Positions 7,225-15,938 of a stretch of 24,046 nucleotides of DNA are shown piece by piece (within the stretch, counting starts at the first letter, position 1; every line of letters begins with the position of its first letter). The notes beneath the pieces were generated by a model that did no database searches, had not been told where the DNA came from, and was given only the letters and a program-made list of their open reading frames with translations. The stretch covers positions 1 through 24,046 of the forward strand of contig DLKC01000078.1 of the NCBI GenBank assembly GCA_002478885.1, written 5' to 3'. The DNA is from Chitinophagaceae bacterium UBA7600. Lineage in GTDB: Bacteria > Bacteroidota > Bacteroidia > Chitinophagales > Chitinophagaceae. The position numbers and the translations under genes were made by a program.

Positions 7225-9201
7225 ATGCTGATGAAAAAGCAAACCATCTTTTCAACTTTGATCGCAACAGCTGCACTTAGCTGTGCATTGATTGCAAGGC
7301 CGCAGCCTGATAACAACGCATTTAAAAAAATAAAACCCGTTGACGAAAAGCTTCTGCCACTTGCTTTTGGTTCAGTAAAACCAATGGGCTGGATCAAACA
7401 GCAACTGGCGGAAAATTTGAATGGCTTTACTGGCCATCTCGATTCCCTGGCTCCGGACCTTATCATTAACGATGATATTTATGGTAAGGACAGGCTGGGT
7501 AAGAATATAAAGAGCAAAGACCTGGGTGCTATCGCTGAAGGCGGCGAATGGACTGTTCAATACCTGTGGTGGAATAGCGAAACACAAAGTAACTGGTGGG
7601 ACGGATATATTCGTACAGCGATCCTGTTAAATGATTCAGCAGCGTTAAAAAAAGTAAAAGTTTACATCAGTCATATTCTTTCAACACAAGATGCAGACGG
7701 GTATCTCGGAATTTATGACAAAGATCTCCGCTATCATTTTAACAATGAAAATGGTGAGCTGTGGTCAAAAACAACACTGCTAAGAGGATTGCTTGCATGG
7801 TACGAATATAGTCGCGATAAAACCGTGCTGACGGCTATCACCAGGGCTGTTGATAACGTATTAGCCAACTATCCGGTTAATCACTCGCACCCATTTTATT
7901 CTGATAAACCGTATGCTGGCGGCCTTACTCATGGCCTTATGTTTACCGATGTGCTTGAAGCATTATACAGGCTAACGGGTAACCATGACTATCTCGATTA
8001 TTGCATTTTTATGTACCAGGATTTCTCTTCATTTACGCTTAGCGAAGATGCGCAATACAAAAAGTTGCTCGATACCAGCCTGTCATTTTATGGGCATGGG
8101 GTACACACTTATGAACACCTTCGAACAGTGGCAGCTGCTTATTATGCTTCAGGCAATGACAGCCTTGCGTTGGCGTTAAAGATTTTCTTGTATAAAATAA
8201 GTAAGTACACATTACCATCAGGCGCTGCCGCGGGAGATGAGTTCATTGGCGCAAGAACAGCTGATGCAACAAACACGGGCTATGAATTTTGTTCATTGCA
8301 CGAATTAATGGAAGGCTACATAAGCTTGCTTGCTAAAACCGGGAATGCATTGTATGGCGATAAAACGGAGCGGCTGTTCTTCAATGCAGCACAGGGCGCT
8401 ATGCATCCATCGCAGAGTGCGATCTGTTATTTAAAAACTGACAACTCATGGTCACTCACCGGCGGTAAAAACGGCGACACATCAGACATTCACCAAACTC
8501 GCTACCGCTACTCTCCCGTTCACAAAGAGGCTGCAGTTTGTTGTGTGCCCAATGCCGGCCGCATCGGCCCCGCTTATGTTCAAAACATGTGGATGAAAGA
8601 GCAGGGCGCTTTGGTTGCAACATTGCTTGGCCCGTGCGAACTCAGCACGTCACTAGAAGGAAACAATATTTTGATAAAAGAAACCACCGGTTATCCTTAC
8701 ACGAATACCGTCAGCTTTAACATAAAAACGGGTAAGCCACAAACTTTCACAATAAAAATACGGAAGCCGTCATGGGCTACAAAGATCAGTTCATCCGCTG
8801 CTTACAAGATCGAAAATAATTTTATTGTCATTACCAGGCAGTGGAACAACAATACTGTAAACCTTAGTTTTGAAGCTTCAGCAACCATAATGCATACTGC
8901 CGGCAACGAAATTTATTTAATGTACGGGCCGCTCGTATTAGCACATCCTATTGAGGCAAAAGAAAAAATCACCAGGCAATACAGTGTCGGAGGTTTAAAA
9001 GAATTGCAATACAGCCCTGTTAGTGACATCCGGTATCAATACAACAGATCAGATTTACAGCTTACCCGTGTAAAAAATACAGCAACGCCTGAATTCCATG
9101 TCAACATGTTAGAGCCCGAATCGGGGAAATTAACATCGCTGATGCTTGAGCCCATGGGTAAAACGATTCTGCGGCAGGTAACTTTTAAACTGCACGAATA
9201 A
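7225..9201 (+). CDS. DUF1680 / GH127-type glycoside hydrolase (putative beta-L-arabinofuranosidase)
   Basis: 658 residues from the ATG at 7225. The ATG at 7231 is equally plausible, since the leader reads MKKQTIFSTLIATAALS. LSCALIA could also be a weak lipobox. The family hydrolyses terminal beta-L-arabinofuranosides using a zinc-bound cysteine nucleophile. The hallmark residues are visible: Glu354-x-Cys356 (GYEFCSLHE) and the Cys pair at 439-440 (AAVCCVPNAGR). They correspond to the Cys3-Glu site of the characterised Bifidobacterium enzyme HypBA1. An (alpha/alpha)6 barrel region with WWDGYIRTA and HGLMFTDVLEALY precedes them, and a beta-rich C-terminus follows. No SusC/SusD or other arabinan genes are next to it. 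The exact substrate is inference, because DUF1680 spans GH127 and relatives. Confidence 0.87.
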   Translation: MLMKKQTIFSTLIATAALSCALIARPQPDNNAFKKIKPVDEKLLPLAFGSVKPMGWIKQQLAENLNGFTGHLDSLAPDLIINDDIYGKDRLGKNIKSKDLGAIAEGGEWTVQYLWWNSETQSNWWDGYIRTAILLNDSAALKKVKVYISHILSTQDADGYLGIYDKDLRYHFNNENGELWSKTTLLRGLLAWYEYSRDKTVLTAITRAVDNVLANYPVNHSHPFYSDKPYAGGLTHGLMFTDVLEALYRLTGNHDYLDYCIFMYQDFSSFTLSEDAQYKKLLDTSLSFYGHGVHTYEHLRTVAAAYYASGNDSLALALKIFLYKISKYTLPSGAAAGDEFIGARTADATNTGYEFCSLHELMEGYISLLAKTGNALYGDKTERLFFNAAQGAMHPSQSAICYLKTDNSWSLTGGKNGDTSDIHQTRYRYSPVHKEAAVCCVPNAGRIGPAYVQNMWMKEQGALVATLLGPCELSTSLEGNNILIKETTGYPYTNTVSFNIKTGKPQTFTIKIRKPSWATKISSSAAYKIENNFIVITRQWNNNTVNLSFEASATIMHTAGNEIYLMYGPLVLAHPIEAKEKITRQYSVGGLKELQYSPVSDIRYQYNRSDLQLTRVKNTATPEFHVNMLEPESGKLTSLMLEPMGKTILRQVTFKLHE

Positions 9202-9240
9202 TAATGTTTGAGCCAGGCACCAGGCTGACACGCCAAACAA

Positions 9241-9299
9241 AAAGTACAAGAGTGCGACGCAACGGCCGATGCCACGAAGAACTGTCGCCGGCTACCAAA
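9241..9299 (+). repeat. Dispersed GTGCGACGCAA repeat, copy C
   Basis: AGTACAAGA precedes the core GTGCGACGCAAC (9252-9263), and after about 23 bases comes CGCCGGCTACCAAA (to 9299). A TTTGAGCCAGGC at 9207-9218 just past the glycosidase stop resembles an inverted partner of the right-hand AGCCGGGTTCAAA block, so the full unit may be about 93 bases. It fills the gap between two convergent genes, where a transcription terminator would be expected. Confidence 0.8.
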
Positions 9300-9310
9300 G
9301 AAACTTTTAC

Positions 9311-10762
9311 CTATTGTTCTATATAAACTTTTTGCTGAACATTTTTTTCGCCCGTAAGCTGCACCACGTACATGCCGGAGCTTAATGACGGAAGGTTTAC
9401 CTGCAACAATCCTTTGCTGCCCTGCAGGTCTTTGCGCAGCACTTCCCTTCCGCTGATATCAGTAATGCTTACATATTTAAACGCGCTGCTCAATTGCAGC
9501 ATAATATAAGTATGCGCTACAGTAGGGAAAATTCTATCGGCAGATGTATTAGTGCTGTTATATTCCTGTGATGCTATTGCAGCCGTGCTTGCACCAACAC
9601 GGTACAAATTGCTATCCATTGCAACTGCATACATTTCGCCGGATTCGTCGAGCCCATAGCTTTCGATAAAGGGTGGAATATTGCTTTGCAGGTTGGTTTC
9701 CAGGGAGCCATTGGCTTTTAATTTTACCAGCCATGCATTATTGGACGTAAAGTCGGACATTACAAAATAATTTCGCAGCGTGGGGTACGCGGCACCACGG
9801 TAAACATAACCTCCTATAACCGTTTCGCCGCCATTAGGCACATCGTGCAAGTAAGTAAATTGCGGGAATGTATAGACTGAAGCCGGCCGGCAACCATCCA
9901 AAAGAAAATTCAGGTTCCCTTCATAACAAGGCCACCCAAAATTTTTACCTGCACCGAATTTAACCGGGGTGATAACGTTCAGCTCTTCGGACTGCTCTCC
10001 TTCTACGTCGGGTAGCCAGAGATTGTCCGTTTTATAGTCAAAACTCCAGCGCCATGCATTGCGAAAGCCAAAAGCCCATATTTCAGGCCTCACCTTAGAG
10101 CTGTTTGCAAATGGATTATCAGTTGGAATACTGTAATAAGGCGCCTTTTTTACATTGACATTTATACGACACATTTTGCCATAAAGATTAGTACTGTCCT
10201 GCGAAAAACGCGTGGTAGAATCGGGGCTACTGCCATCGCTTAACGTAAAATACAAGTAGCCGTCAGCGCCAAAATGCATTTGCCCGAAATGCGGCCCTCC
10301 AGTCGATAATCCATCAAAAGACAACAATACTGCCCGGGTGGCAAGATCAGCAGAATCAGGATTTTTGTTACTGGTTTGGTAACGGGCTAGTTCTGTTTTC
10401 CCGTTTTTTCCGGTGGACAGCAAAAAGAAAACCCTTGTCTGTTTATAGTTGGGAGCAAATTCAATACTCCAAATGCCCTGGTAGCCGCTGTTACCGATTA
10501 TAGGACTAATGTCAAGAAAGGGTTTCGCCTGCAAAGCGTTGTTTTTTATGATGAGCACCTTTCCACCCTGTTCAACAATAAACAATCGGTTCGAGCCATC
10601 TCCTGCATTTTTAATTTCAAGCGGGCTAACCAATCCTTTTAGAATACTTGTATAGGTAAGTTGCGGTTGTGCGCCGCCTTGTTTAGAGATTAAGATGAGT
10701 ACGAAAACGCAGGTAAAAAACACATTTGCGTTTATGTAAGAAGAGCAAAATTTCGTGCGCAT
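9311..10762 (-). CDS. PQQ-dependent sugar dehydrogenase-like protein with T9SS sorting domain
   Basis: 483 residues from the ATG at 10762, which gives a leader (MRTKFCSSYINANVFFTC...) ending GGAQPQ. An in-frame ATG at 10828 adds 22 non-leader-like residues and is less likely. The body matches the glucose/sorbosone dehydrogenase six-blade propeller (soluble aldose dehydrogenase, HHIP-like): LVSPLEIKNAGDGSNRLFIV, GYQGIWSIEFAPNY, and GGPHFGQMHFGADGYLYFTL with His158 in the position of the catalytic base. WAFGFRNAWRW with Arg234, PDVEGEQSEELN and FGWPCYEGN follow. Such enzymes oxidise aldoses with PQQ and calcium. The last ~75 residues are a T9SS C-terminal domain (ITDISGREVLRKDL, SSGMYVVQLTG), implying surface export. 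PQQ binding has not been shown for this subgroup. It converges with the GH127 gene. Confidence 0.87.
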   Translation of the reverse strand: MRTKFCSSYINANVFFTCVFVLILISKQGGAQPQLTYTSILKGLVSPLEIKNAGDGSNRLFIVEQGGKVLIIKNNALQAKPFLDISPIIGNSGYQGIWSIEFAPNYKQTRVFFLLSTGKNGKTELARYQTSNKNPDSADLATRAVLLSFDGLSTGGPHFGQMHFGADGYLYFTLSDGSSPDSTTRFSQDSTNLYGKMCRINVNVKKAPYYSIPTDNPFANSSKVRPEIWAFGFRNAWRWSFDYKTDNLWLPDVEGEQSEELNVITPVKFGAGKNFGWPCYEGNLNFLLDGCRPASVYTFPQFTYLHDVPNGGETVIGGYVYRGAAYPTLRNYFVMSDFTSNNAWLVKLKANGSLETNLQSNIPPFIESYGLDESGEMYAVAMDSNLYRVGASTAAIASQEYNSTNTSADRIFPTVAHTYIMLQLSSAFKYVSITDISGREVLRKDLQGSKGLLQVNLPSLSSGMYVVQLTGEKNVQQKVYIEQ

Positions 10763-10896
10763 GAAAATGAGTTTACTTAAAGAGTTAGATGGCAGTTTTA
10801 ATAAAATTCCAGATTTTTCTTTACTCACAGGCTTAAAATAAGTAAAGACCTGCTTTTACCTGTAAAAAGAATAAATAACCGGCACCCAAATGGCGG

Positions 10897-12963
10897 CTAC
10901 TTATACTGAATGCCCATATTCCAAAAGAGAAAGGCCCACTTGTCTGCCTGCTCCTCTATGATTTTTGAAGTGGGTTTTCCGGACCCGTGGCCGGCCTTGC
11001 TTTCAATTCTTATCAGCACAGGGTTATCACAGGCTTGCTTTGCCTGCAGTTGTGCTGCAAACTTGAAGGAATGTGCAGGCACTACCCGGTCGTCATGATC
11101 GGCTGTTGTAACAAGCGTGGCGGGATAACATGTACCTGGCCTTACATTTTGTACAGGCGAATAACGATGGATATAATCAAACATTTCTTTGCTGTCGTCG
11201 GCTGTTCCATAATCGTAAGCCCAGCCCGCACCGGCGGTAAACTTGTGATAACGCAACATATCCATGACACCAACTGCGGGAAAACAAACACGAAACAAAT
11301 CCGGCCGCTGCGTAATACATGCACCAACGAGCAAGCCACCATTGCTGCCTCCGGCGATGGCGAGATAATCCTTTGAAGTTATTTTTTCGCTGATCAAAAG
11401 TTCTGCCGCAGCAATAAAATCATCAAACACATTTTGTTTCTTCATTTTAATTCCGGCATTATGCCACTCATCGCCATATTCACCGCCACCACGAAGGTTA
11501 GCTACCGCATACACACCCCCCGCCTCCATAAACATAAGATTGCTTGTGCTAAAAGCGGGTGTAAGATTAACACTGAAACCGCCATAGCCATATAACATGA
11601 CCGGATTCTTTCCATTAAGTGTTATACCTTTTTTGTGTGTAATGATCATCGGTATTTTCGTACCATCCTTTGAAGCATAAAACACCTGCGCGCTTTCATA
11701 ATCATCCGCATTAAACTGAACCGCCGGCTTTTTAAAGACAACAGATTTTGCACTGGCAATATCATATTTAAATATCGTGGGCGGGTATACATAAGACGTG
11801 AAAACATAATACAATTCCCGCTCCTCCTTCTTTCCGCTGAAGCCCCCTGCAGTGCCCAGGCCAGGTAATGCAATTTCCTTTTGCCGGCTTCCATCAAGTC
11901 CATACTGAACAACATAAGAGACTGCATCTCTCAGGTATTGAGCATAAATCTTTCCTCCACAGGTTGAAACCGACAGGGGAAATCTATCTTCCGGTATCAG
12001 GTCTTTCCAATGATCGGCGGTTGGCGTATCGGCATCCGTTACCACGAGCCTTTTATTAGGAGCATTAAGGTTGGTAAAAATATATAGCTTGCCATTGTCT
12101 GAACAGGCAACATATTGCTCCGTGTCAAAACCGGTAACAACAGGCACGATCGGTGCGTTGCTTTCAGAAATATCCTGGATATACAATTCGTTACCATAAG
12201 TGGCATTGGCCGCTGTTATTACAAGAAAACGCTGGTCTTCGGTTATGTAAGCGCCAATATATCTCCTGGGTGTTTGTGATCCACCGAAAATGAGTTCATC
12301 ATCCGATTGGTTGGTGCCAAGCTTATGATACATCAATTTATGCTGACTGGTAATGCCGCTTAACTGGCTTCCCTCCTTTGGCTGGTCGTAAGTACTGTAA
12401 TAAAAACCTTCCTTCTTTTTCCATGCAATACCGCTGAACTTTACTAAAAGCGTATCATCCAGCAATTGCCTGGTGAGCGCATTTATCACGATCAGTTTGT
12501 TCCAGTCGCTGCCACCCTCGCTGATCGTATAAGCAGCAAGCGAACCATCCTTTGTAAACTCGATTCCCGACAAAGCAGTTGTACCGTCTGCTGAAAACCT
12601 ATTGGGATCGAGAAATAATTCAGGGTCTCCGTTTTCCATTTGCCTGTACAACACGGCCTGGTTCTGCAGCCCATCATTTTTATAGAAGTATGTATAGCCG
12701 CCTTCTTTAAAAGGTGCTGAATATTTTTCGTAGTTCCATAACATGGTCAGGCGCTTTACCATAGCATCCCTGAACGGAATTTGTTGCAAATACTGCTGTG
12801 TTACAACATTCTGCCGCCGTACCCAGTCTTTAGTGTCCTCTGCCATGTCATCTTCAAGCCAGCGGTATGGATCATTAACCTCTGTTCCAAAAAAATCATC
12901 GCTAACGTCAACTGTTTTTGTTACCGGGTATTGGCCGCTGAATGCGCTATTGTATTGTGCCAT
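10897..12963 (-). CDS. Prolyl oligopeptidase (S9A family)
   Basis: 688 residues. A serine peptidase that cuts short peptides after proline. The N-terminal segment (DPYRWLEDDMAEDTKDWVRRQN) is the family signature. A seven-blade propeller lid (about residues 70-430) and the alpha/beta hydrolase domain follow. The catalytic triad is visible: Ser540 in GGSNGGLL, Asp624/625 in TADHDDRVVP, and His659 in KAGHGSGK. Spacings of about 85 and 34 residues resemble the pig enzyme (87 and 39). NLRGGGEYGDEWHNAG is the conserved pre-nucleophile motif. No signal peptide is visible (MAQYNSAFSG). A stop codon lies in frame shortly upstream, so this start is firm and the protein appears cytoplasmic. The sugar dehydrogenase gene follows 134 bases downstream on the same strand. 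An inverted repeat pair lies just upstream. Confidence 0.95.
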   Translation of the reverse strand: MAQYNSAFSGQYPVTKTVDVSDDFFGTEVNDPYRWLEDDMAEDTKDWVRRQNVVTQQYLQQIPFRDAMVKRLTMLWNYEKYSAPFKEGGYTYFYKNDGLQNQAVLYRQMENGDPELFLDPNRFSADGTTALSGIEFTKDGSLAAYTISEGGSDWNKLIVINALTRQLLDDTLLVKFSGIAWKKKEGFYYSTYDQPKEGSQLSGITSQHKLMYHKLGTNQSDDELIFGGSQTPRRYIGAYITEDQRFLVITAANATYGNELYIQDISESNAPIVPVVTGFDTEQYVACSDNGKLYIFTNLNAPNKRLVVTDADTPTADHWKDLIPEDRFPLSVSTCGGKIYAQYLRDAVSYVVQYGLDGSRQKEIALPGLGTAGGFSGKKEERELYYVFTSYVYPPTIFKYDIASAKSVVFKKPAVQFNADDYESAQVFYASKDGTKIPMIITHKKGITLNGKNPVMLYGYGGFSVNLTPAFSTSNLMFMEAGGVYAVANLRGGGEYGDEWHNAGIKMKKQNVFDDFIAAAELLISEKITSKDYLAIAGGSNGGLLVGACITQRPDLFRVCFPAVGVMDMLRYHKFTAGAGWAYDYGTADDSKEMFDYIHRYSPVQNVRPGTCYPATLVTTADHDDRVVPAHSFKFAAQLQAKQACDNPVLIRIESKAGHGSGKPTSKIIEEQADKWAFLFWNMGIQYK

Positions 12964-13048
12964 TGCTGAATAGAACTAGATATTGCTTAAATAAAACCCT
13001 TGGTTGTTAGTGGTGCCGCTATTATCGTTGAAAAGAAGAGCAGTTATC

Positions 13049-13093
13049 TTGAGCCCGGCTGCATTGCGGTGGTCATCGCCTGTTGCGTCGCAC
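13049..13093 (-). repeat. Dispersed repeat, copy D (left arm of an inverted pair)
   Basis: On the plus strand TTGAGCCCGGCT (13049-13060) is followed by 21 bases and GTTGCGTCGCAC (13082-13093), the reverse complement of the core. With copy E it forms an inverted pair that fills most of the 262-base gap between the prolyl oligopeptidase and oxidoreductase genes. Confidence 0.85.
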
Positions 13094-13164
13094 AGTTGTG
13101 CAACCGTACAAAAATGAGCAGGAACCAAAACCAATCTGCGCGTTCGTATTTTGAGTTGCGTTCT

Positions 13165-13221
13165 GCAGCACAGGAGTGCGACGCAACAGCAGTTTCATAG
13201 CCATTCTGAAGCCGGGTTCAA
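13165..13221 (+). repeat. Dispersed repeat, copy E (right arm of an inverted pair)
   Basis: TGCAGCACAGGA leads into the core GTGCGACGCAAC (13176-13187), then 22 bases, then AGCCGGGTTCAA (13210-13221). The last block ends four bases before the stop codon of the minus-strand oxidoreductase gene. A TTTTGAGTTGC at 13150-13160 upstream is shared with copy H. Confidence 0.85.
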
Positions 13222-13225
13222 AAGC

Positions 13226-14308
13226 TTATAATACCACTACCATCCCCGTTCTTACGCTTTCGTCGCAGGCAAAGGCAATACGCAAGCTGTTCACCGCGTC
13301 TTCCACATGATCAGTAAGGTCGATATCTTCGTTGATGGCTTTCAAAAAATAGCGCTGCTCGCGGTTGCAGAGTTCCTGGTGGTCGGGTTCATCGGTAAGA
13401 TTGATCCATTCATCTTGATGAACGAATTCATTACTATCGTTGAGATCGGCTTTGTGCAAACGCAGAGATTCCGTTTTGGTGTGTGCCTCTATAGAATCGG
13501 ATTTGCCTTTTCCACCTGCGTCTTTTGCAACAATGGAAACACAACCTTTTGGGCCGATCACATCTTTTACAAAAAAAGCCGTCTCACTTATCATTGGTCC
13601 CCAACCTGCTTCGTACCAACCTACGGAACCGTCTTCAAAACGAATCTGCAATTGCCCGTAGTTATAATTGCCGGCGGGAATTTCTTCTGTTAGCCTTGCG
13701 CCGATGGCGCTCACCTGCATGGGTTTGCTGCGCACCATCTGGCACATAACATCAATATAATGCACGCCGCAGTCAACGATCGGGCTCAGGCTATTCATCA
13801 GGTTGCGGTGCACATTCCACATATAGCCATGGCTTTGCTGGTTAAGGTTCATACGCATTACCAGTGGCTTGCCAAGTTGTTGTGCTATTTCAATAAACTT
13901 CTCCCAGGAAGGATGATGGCGCAGTATATAGCCGACCACGAGCTTTTTGCCGGCTTTGCTGGCTGCTGCTGCAACACGTTCGGCGCCGGCGACGGTATCA
14001 GCAAGGGGCTTCTCAATAAAAACATGACAACCATTTTCCAAAGCCATGATAGCAAATTGCTCGTGCGTATCTGGATAAGTTGAAATGCAAACGGCGTCGG
14101 GCTTTGTGGCCTCGAGCGCAGCAGCGTAATCAGAAAACAGCGGATAGCCGCCACCAAGTTTTTCATTCAATACTTCTTTACTTTTCCCGGTGGAAACAAT
14201 TCCACAAATTTCAAAGCCAGTGTTGTGGTGATAAGCGGTTGCATGTGAGGCGCCCATATTGCCACACCCTACAACCAACACGCGTACCGTTTTTGTTTGA
14301 GCAGACAT
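13226..14308 (-). CDS. Gfo/Idh/MocA family NAD(P)-dependent oxidoreductase
   Basis: 360 residues. The N-terminal Rossmann domain (VRVLVVGCGNMGASHATAY) binds NAD(P). Residues 98-102 (IEKPL) carry the family's catalytic-site Lys100. The C-terminal domain has DCGVHYIDVM with His183 and Asp186 at the expected catalytic positions, then a beta-sheet region ending VRTGMVVVL. The length is normal for the family. No leader is present, so it is cytoplasmic. Members oxidise or epimerise sugars, inositols and related alcohols; the substrate cannot be read from the sequence. The start MSAQTKTV is the first Met before the Rossmann strand. It is divergent from the serine hydrolase (177-base shared upstream region). 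The downstream repeat pair begins within a few bases of its stop. Confidence 0.92.
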   Translation of the reverse strand: MSAQTKTVRVLVVGCGNMGASHATAYHHNTGFEICGIVSTGKSKEVLNEKLGGGYPLFSDYAAALEATKPDAVCISTYPDTHEQFAIMALENGCHVFIEKPLADTVAGAERVAAAASKAGKKLVVGYILRHHPSWEKFIEIAQQLGKPLVMRMNLNQQSHGYMWNVHRNLMNSLSPIVDCGVHYIDVMCQMVRSKPMQVSAIGARLTEEIPAGNYNYGQLQIRFEDGSVGWYEAGWGPMISETAFFVKDVIGPKGCVSIVAKDAGGKGKSDSIEAHTKTESLRLHKADLNDSNEFVHQDEWINLTDEPDHQELCNREQRYFLKAINEDIDLTDHVEDAVNSLRIAFACDESVRTGMVVVL

Positions 14309-14485
14309 ATCAATAATTTAAGATGATGAGTAAAACAGTTTGTAAATATGCCGATAATTTTATTAAGGTGCATACCAAAACAATTGACGGAGTTTATTAA
14401 AACTGCCAATACACGACAATGTTGTGCCACTGCCTGCTGCCAGGATGTTACCTTTTAAAACATATATTCGTAGACAAAACAATAC

Positions 14486-15814
14486 ATGTTTATGAAAAAG
14501 CTGTTACCGCTTCTCTTTATTCCTTTATCACTTACCGCGCAGAAAGATTACTCCCGGTTGCTTGACGATTACATGCAGGCCCAGGTAAACGTAAAGCAGT
14601 TTAGCGGTACTGTATTGGTGATGAGCCACAATAAACCACTGCTCGAAAAAGGGTATGGCCTCGCAGACTATGAATGGAATATTTCCAATATTCCGCAGTC
14701 AAAATTCCGCATAGGTTCTATCACCAAGCAATTTACGGCTGCAGCCATACTTCAACTGGAAGAGCAGGGTAAACTGAGCACCGATGATAAGCTAAGCAAA
14801 TACATTCCCGGTTACCCTAAGGGCGACAGTGTAACGCTGCACATGTTGCTTAACCATACATCCGGCATTGCCAACTATACCGATTTGCCAGAATTTGAAG
14901 GAGTAGCAAGACAATCATGGACAAAGGATTCCATGATATCCTTTTTTAAAAACAAGCCCTATAATTTTTCACCCGGAAGCAAATGGGCTTATTCAAACTC
15001 GGGGTTCTTTTTGCTCGGCTACATCATCGAAAAAGTGAGCGGGCAATCATATAACGATTACCTGCGGCAACACATCCTCGATAAAATCAACATGACAAAC
15101 ACAGGCATTGATAACCTCGATACCATTCTGCCTATGCGTGTAAGAGGATATAAGCAGCAGGACAAAAGGATCATGAACGCTGATTTTATTGCCATGGAAT
15201 GGCCGTTCAGCGCTGGTGTTATATATTCAACTGTAGAGGACCTTTATAAATGGGATCGCGCCCTTTATAACAATTCGGTTATCAGCGAGGGCTCCAGGAA
15301 AAAGATGTTCACTCCGGGTATGAACAATTACGGCTTTGGTATTTTGATCGACAGCTTTGAAAATCACTTACGTATCTGGCATAACGGTGGCATTCCGGGT
15401 TTTGTTTCCAATATAAGCCGGTATGTTAATGATGATGTTTGCATAGTTGTTTTATCAAACAACGAATCCAATGCAGACCTTGTTTCCAATGCGTTGGCAA
15501 AGATTGTCTTCGGTCTCCCCGTTGAATTGCCTTACGAACACAAGGAGATACCTGTTGATGCAGCCACGCTTGACCGTTATGTTGGTAAATACAAAGCCTT
15601 TCTTACGCTAGAAGTAATAAAAAAAGATGGCAGGCTTTACCGCCATCGCGATGGTACGCCGGATATTGAATTAAAGGCAGAGTCACCTACAAAATTCTTC
15701 TACGCCGACGGATCTGACCGCCAACTCGAATTTGAAGTAGATAAAGCAGGCAAGGTTGTGAAAATATGGTTTATCAATAACGGCGAAAGAGGCGAAATGC
15801 AAAAGCTCAATTGA
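14486..15814 (+). CDS. Secreted serine hydrolase, class C beta-lactamase/DD-peptidase fold
   Basis: 442 residues. A signal peptide (MFMKKLLPLLFIPLSLTAQ) points to the periplasm. An ATG at 14492 is an equally good start. Active-site motifs are complete: Ser78-x-x-Lys81 (GSITKQF), Tyr169-Ser-Asn171 (WAYSNSGFF) and HNGG at 299-302, the place of the KTG motif. Residues about 360-442 form a small beta-rich C-terminal domain (YVGKYKAFLTLEVIKKDGRL) of the type often appended to these enzymes. The family includes penicillin-binding proteins, esterases and D-aminopeptidases, so calling it a beta-lactamase would overreach. It is followed by a dispersed repeat and then a VOC gene on the same strand. Confidence 0.92.
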   Translation: MFMKKLLPLLFIPLSLTAQKDYSRLLDDYMQAQVNVKQFSGTVLVMSHNKPLLEKGYGLADYEWNISNIPQSKFRIGSITKQFTAAAILQLEEQGKLSTDDKLSKYIPGYPKGDSVTLHMLLNHTSGIANYTDLPEFEGVARQSWTKDSMISFFKNKPYNFSPGSKWAYSNSGFFLLGYIIEKVSGQSYNDYLRQHILDKINMTNTGIDNLDTILPMRVRGYKQQDKRIMNADFIAMEWPFSAGVIYSTVEDLYKWDRALYNNSVISEGSRKKMFTPGMNNYGFGILIDSFENHLRIWHNGGIPGFVSNISRYVNDDVCIVVLSNNESNADLVSNALAKIVFGLPVELPYEHKEIPVDAATLDRYVGKYKAFLTLEVIKKDGRLYRHRDGTPDIELKAESPTKFFYADGSDRQLEFEVDKAGKVVKIWFINNGERGEMQKLN

Positions 15815-15826
15815 TAAGAAAAGATT

Positions 15827-15872
15827 TTGAACCCGGCTTTTGCATTTCAATTTAACTTTTCTTGCGTCGCAC
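15827..15872 (-). repeat. Dispersed GTGCGACGCAA repeat, copy F
   Basis: On the plus strand TTGAACCCGGCT (15827-15838), then 22 bases, then CTTGCGTCGCAC (15861-15872). It starts 12 bases past the serine hydrolase stop and lies between two genes on the same strand. Confidence 0.82.
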
Positions 15873-15938
15873 TTTTCAACGTTCACAACACTACGGAGCA
15901 TATTTTTTTCGTGCTGGCAATTTCAATCATAAATTAAT

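Noticed and set aside
13000..13200. 66-codon frame between the peptidase and oxidoreductase genes
   Set aside because: It consists almost entirely of the inverted repeat pair, with no leader, domain or plausible upstream signal.
13307..14083. Plus-strand frames opposite the oxidoreductase
   Set aside because: They are antisense to a complete Gfo/Idh/MocA gene and have no domain of their own.
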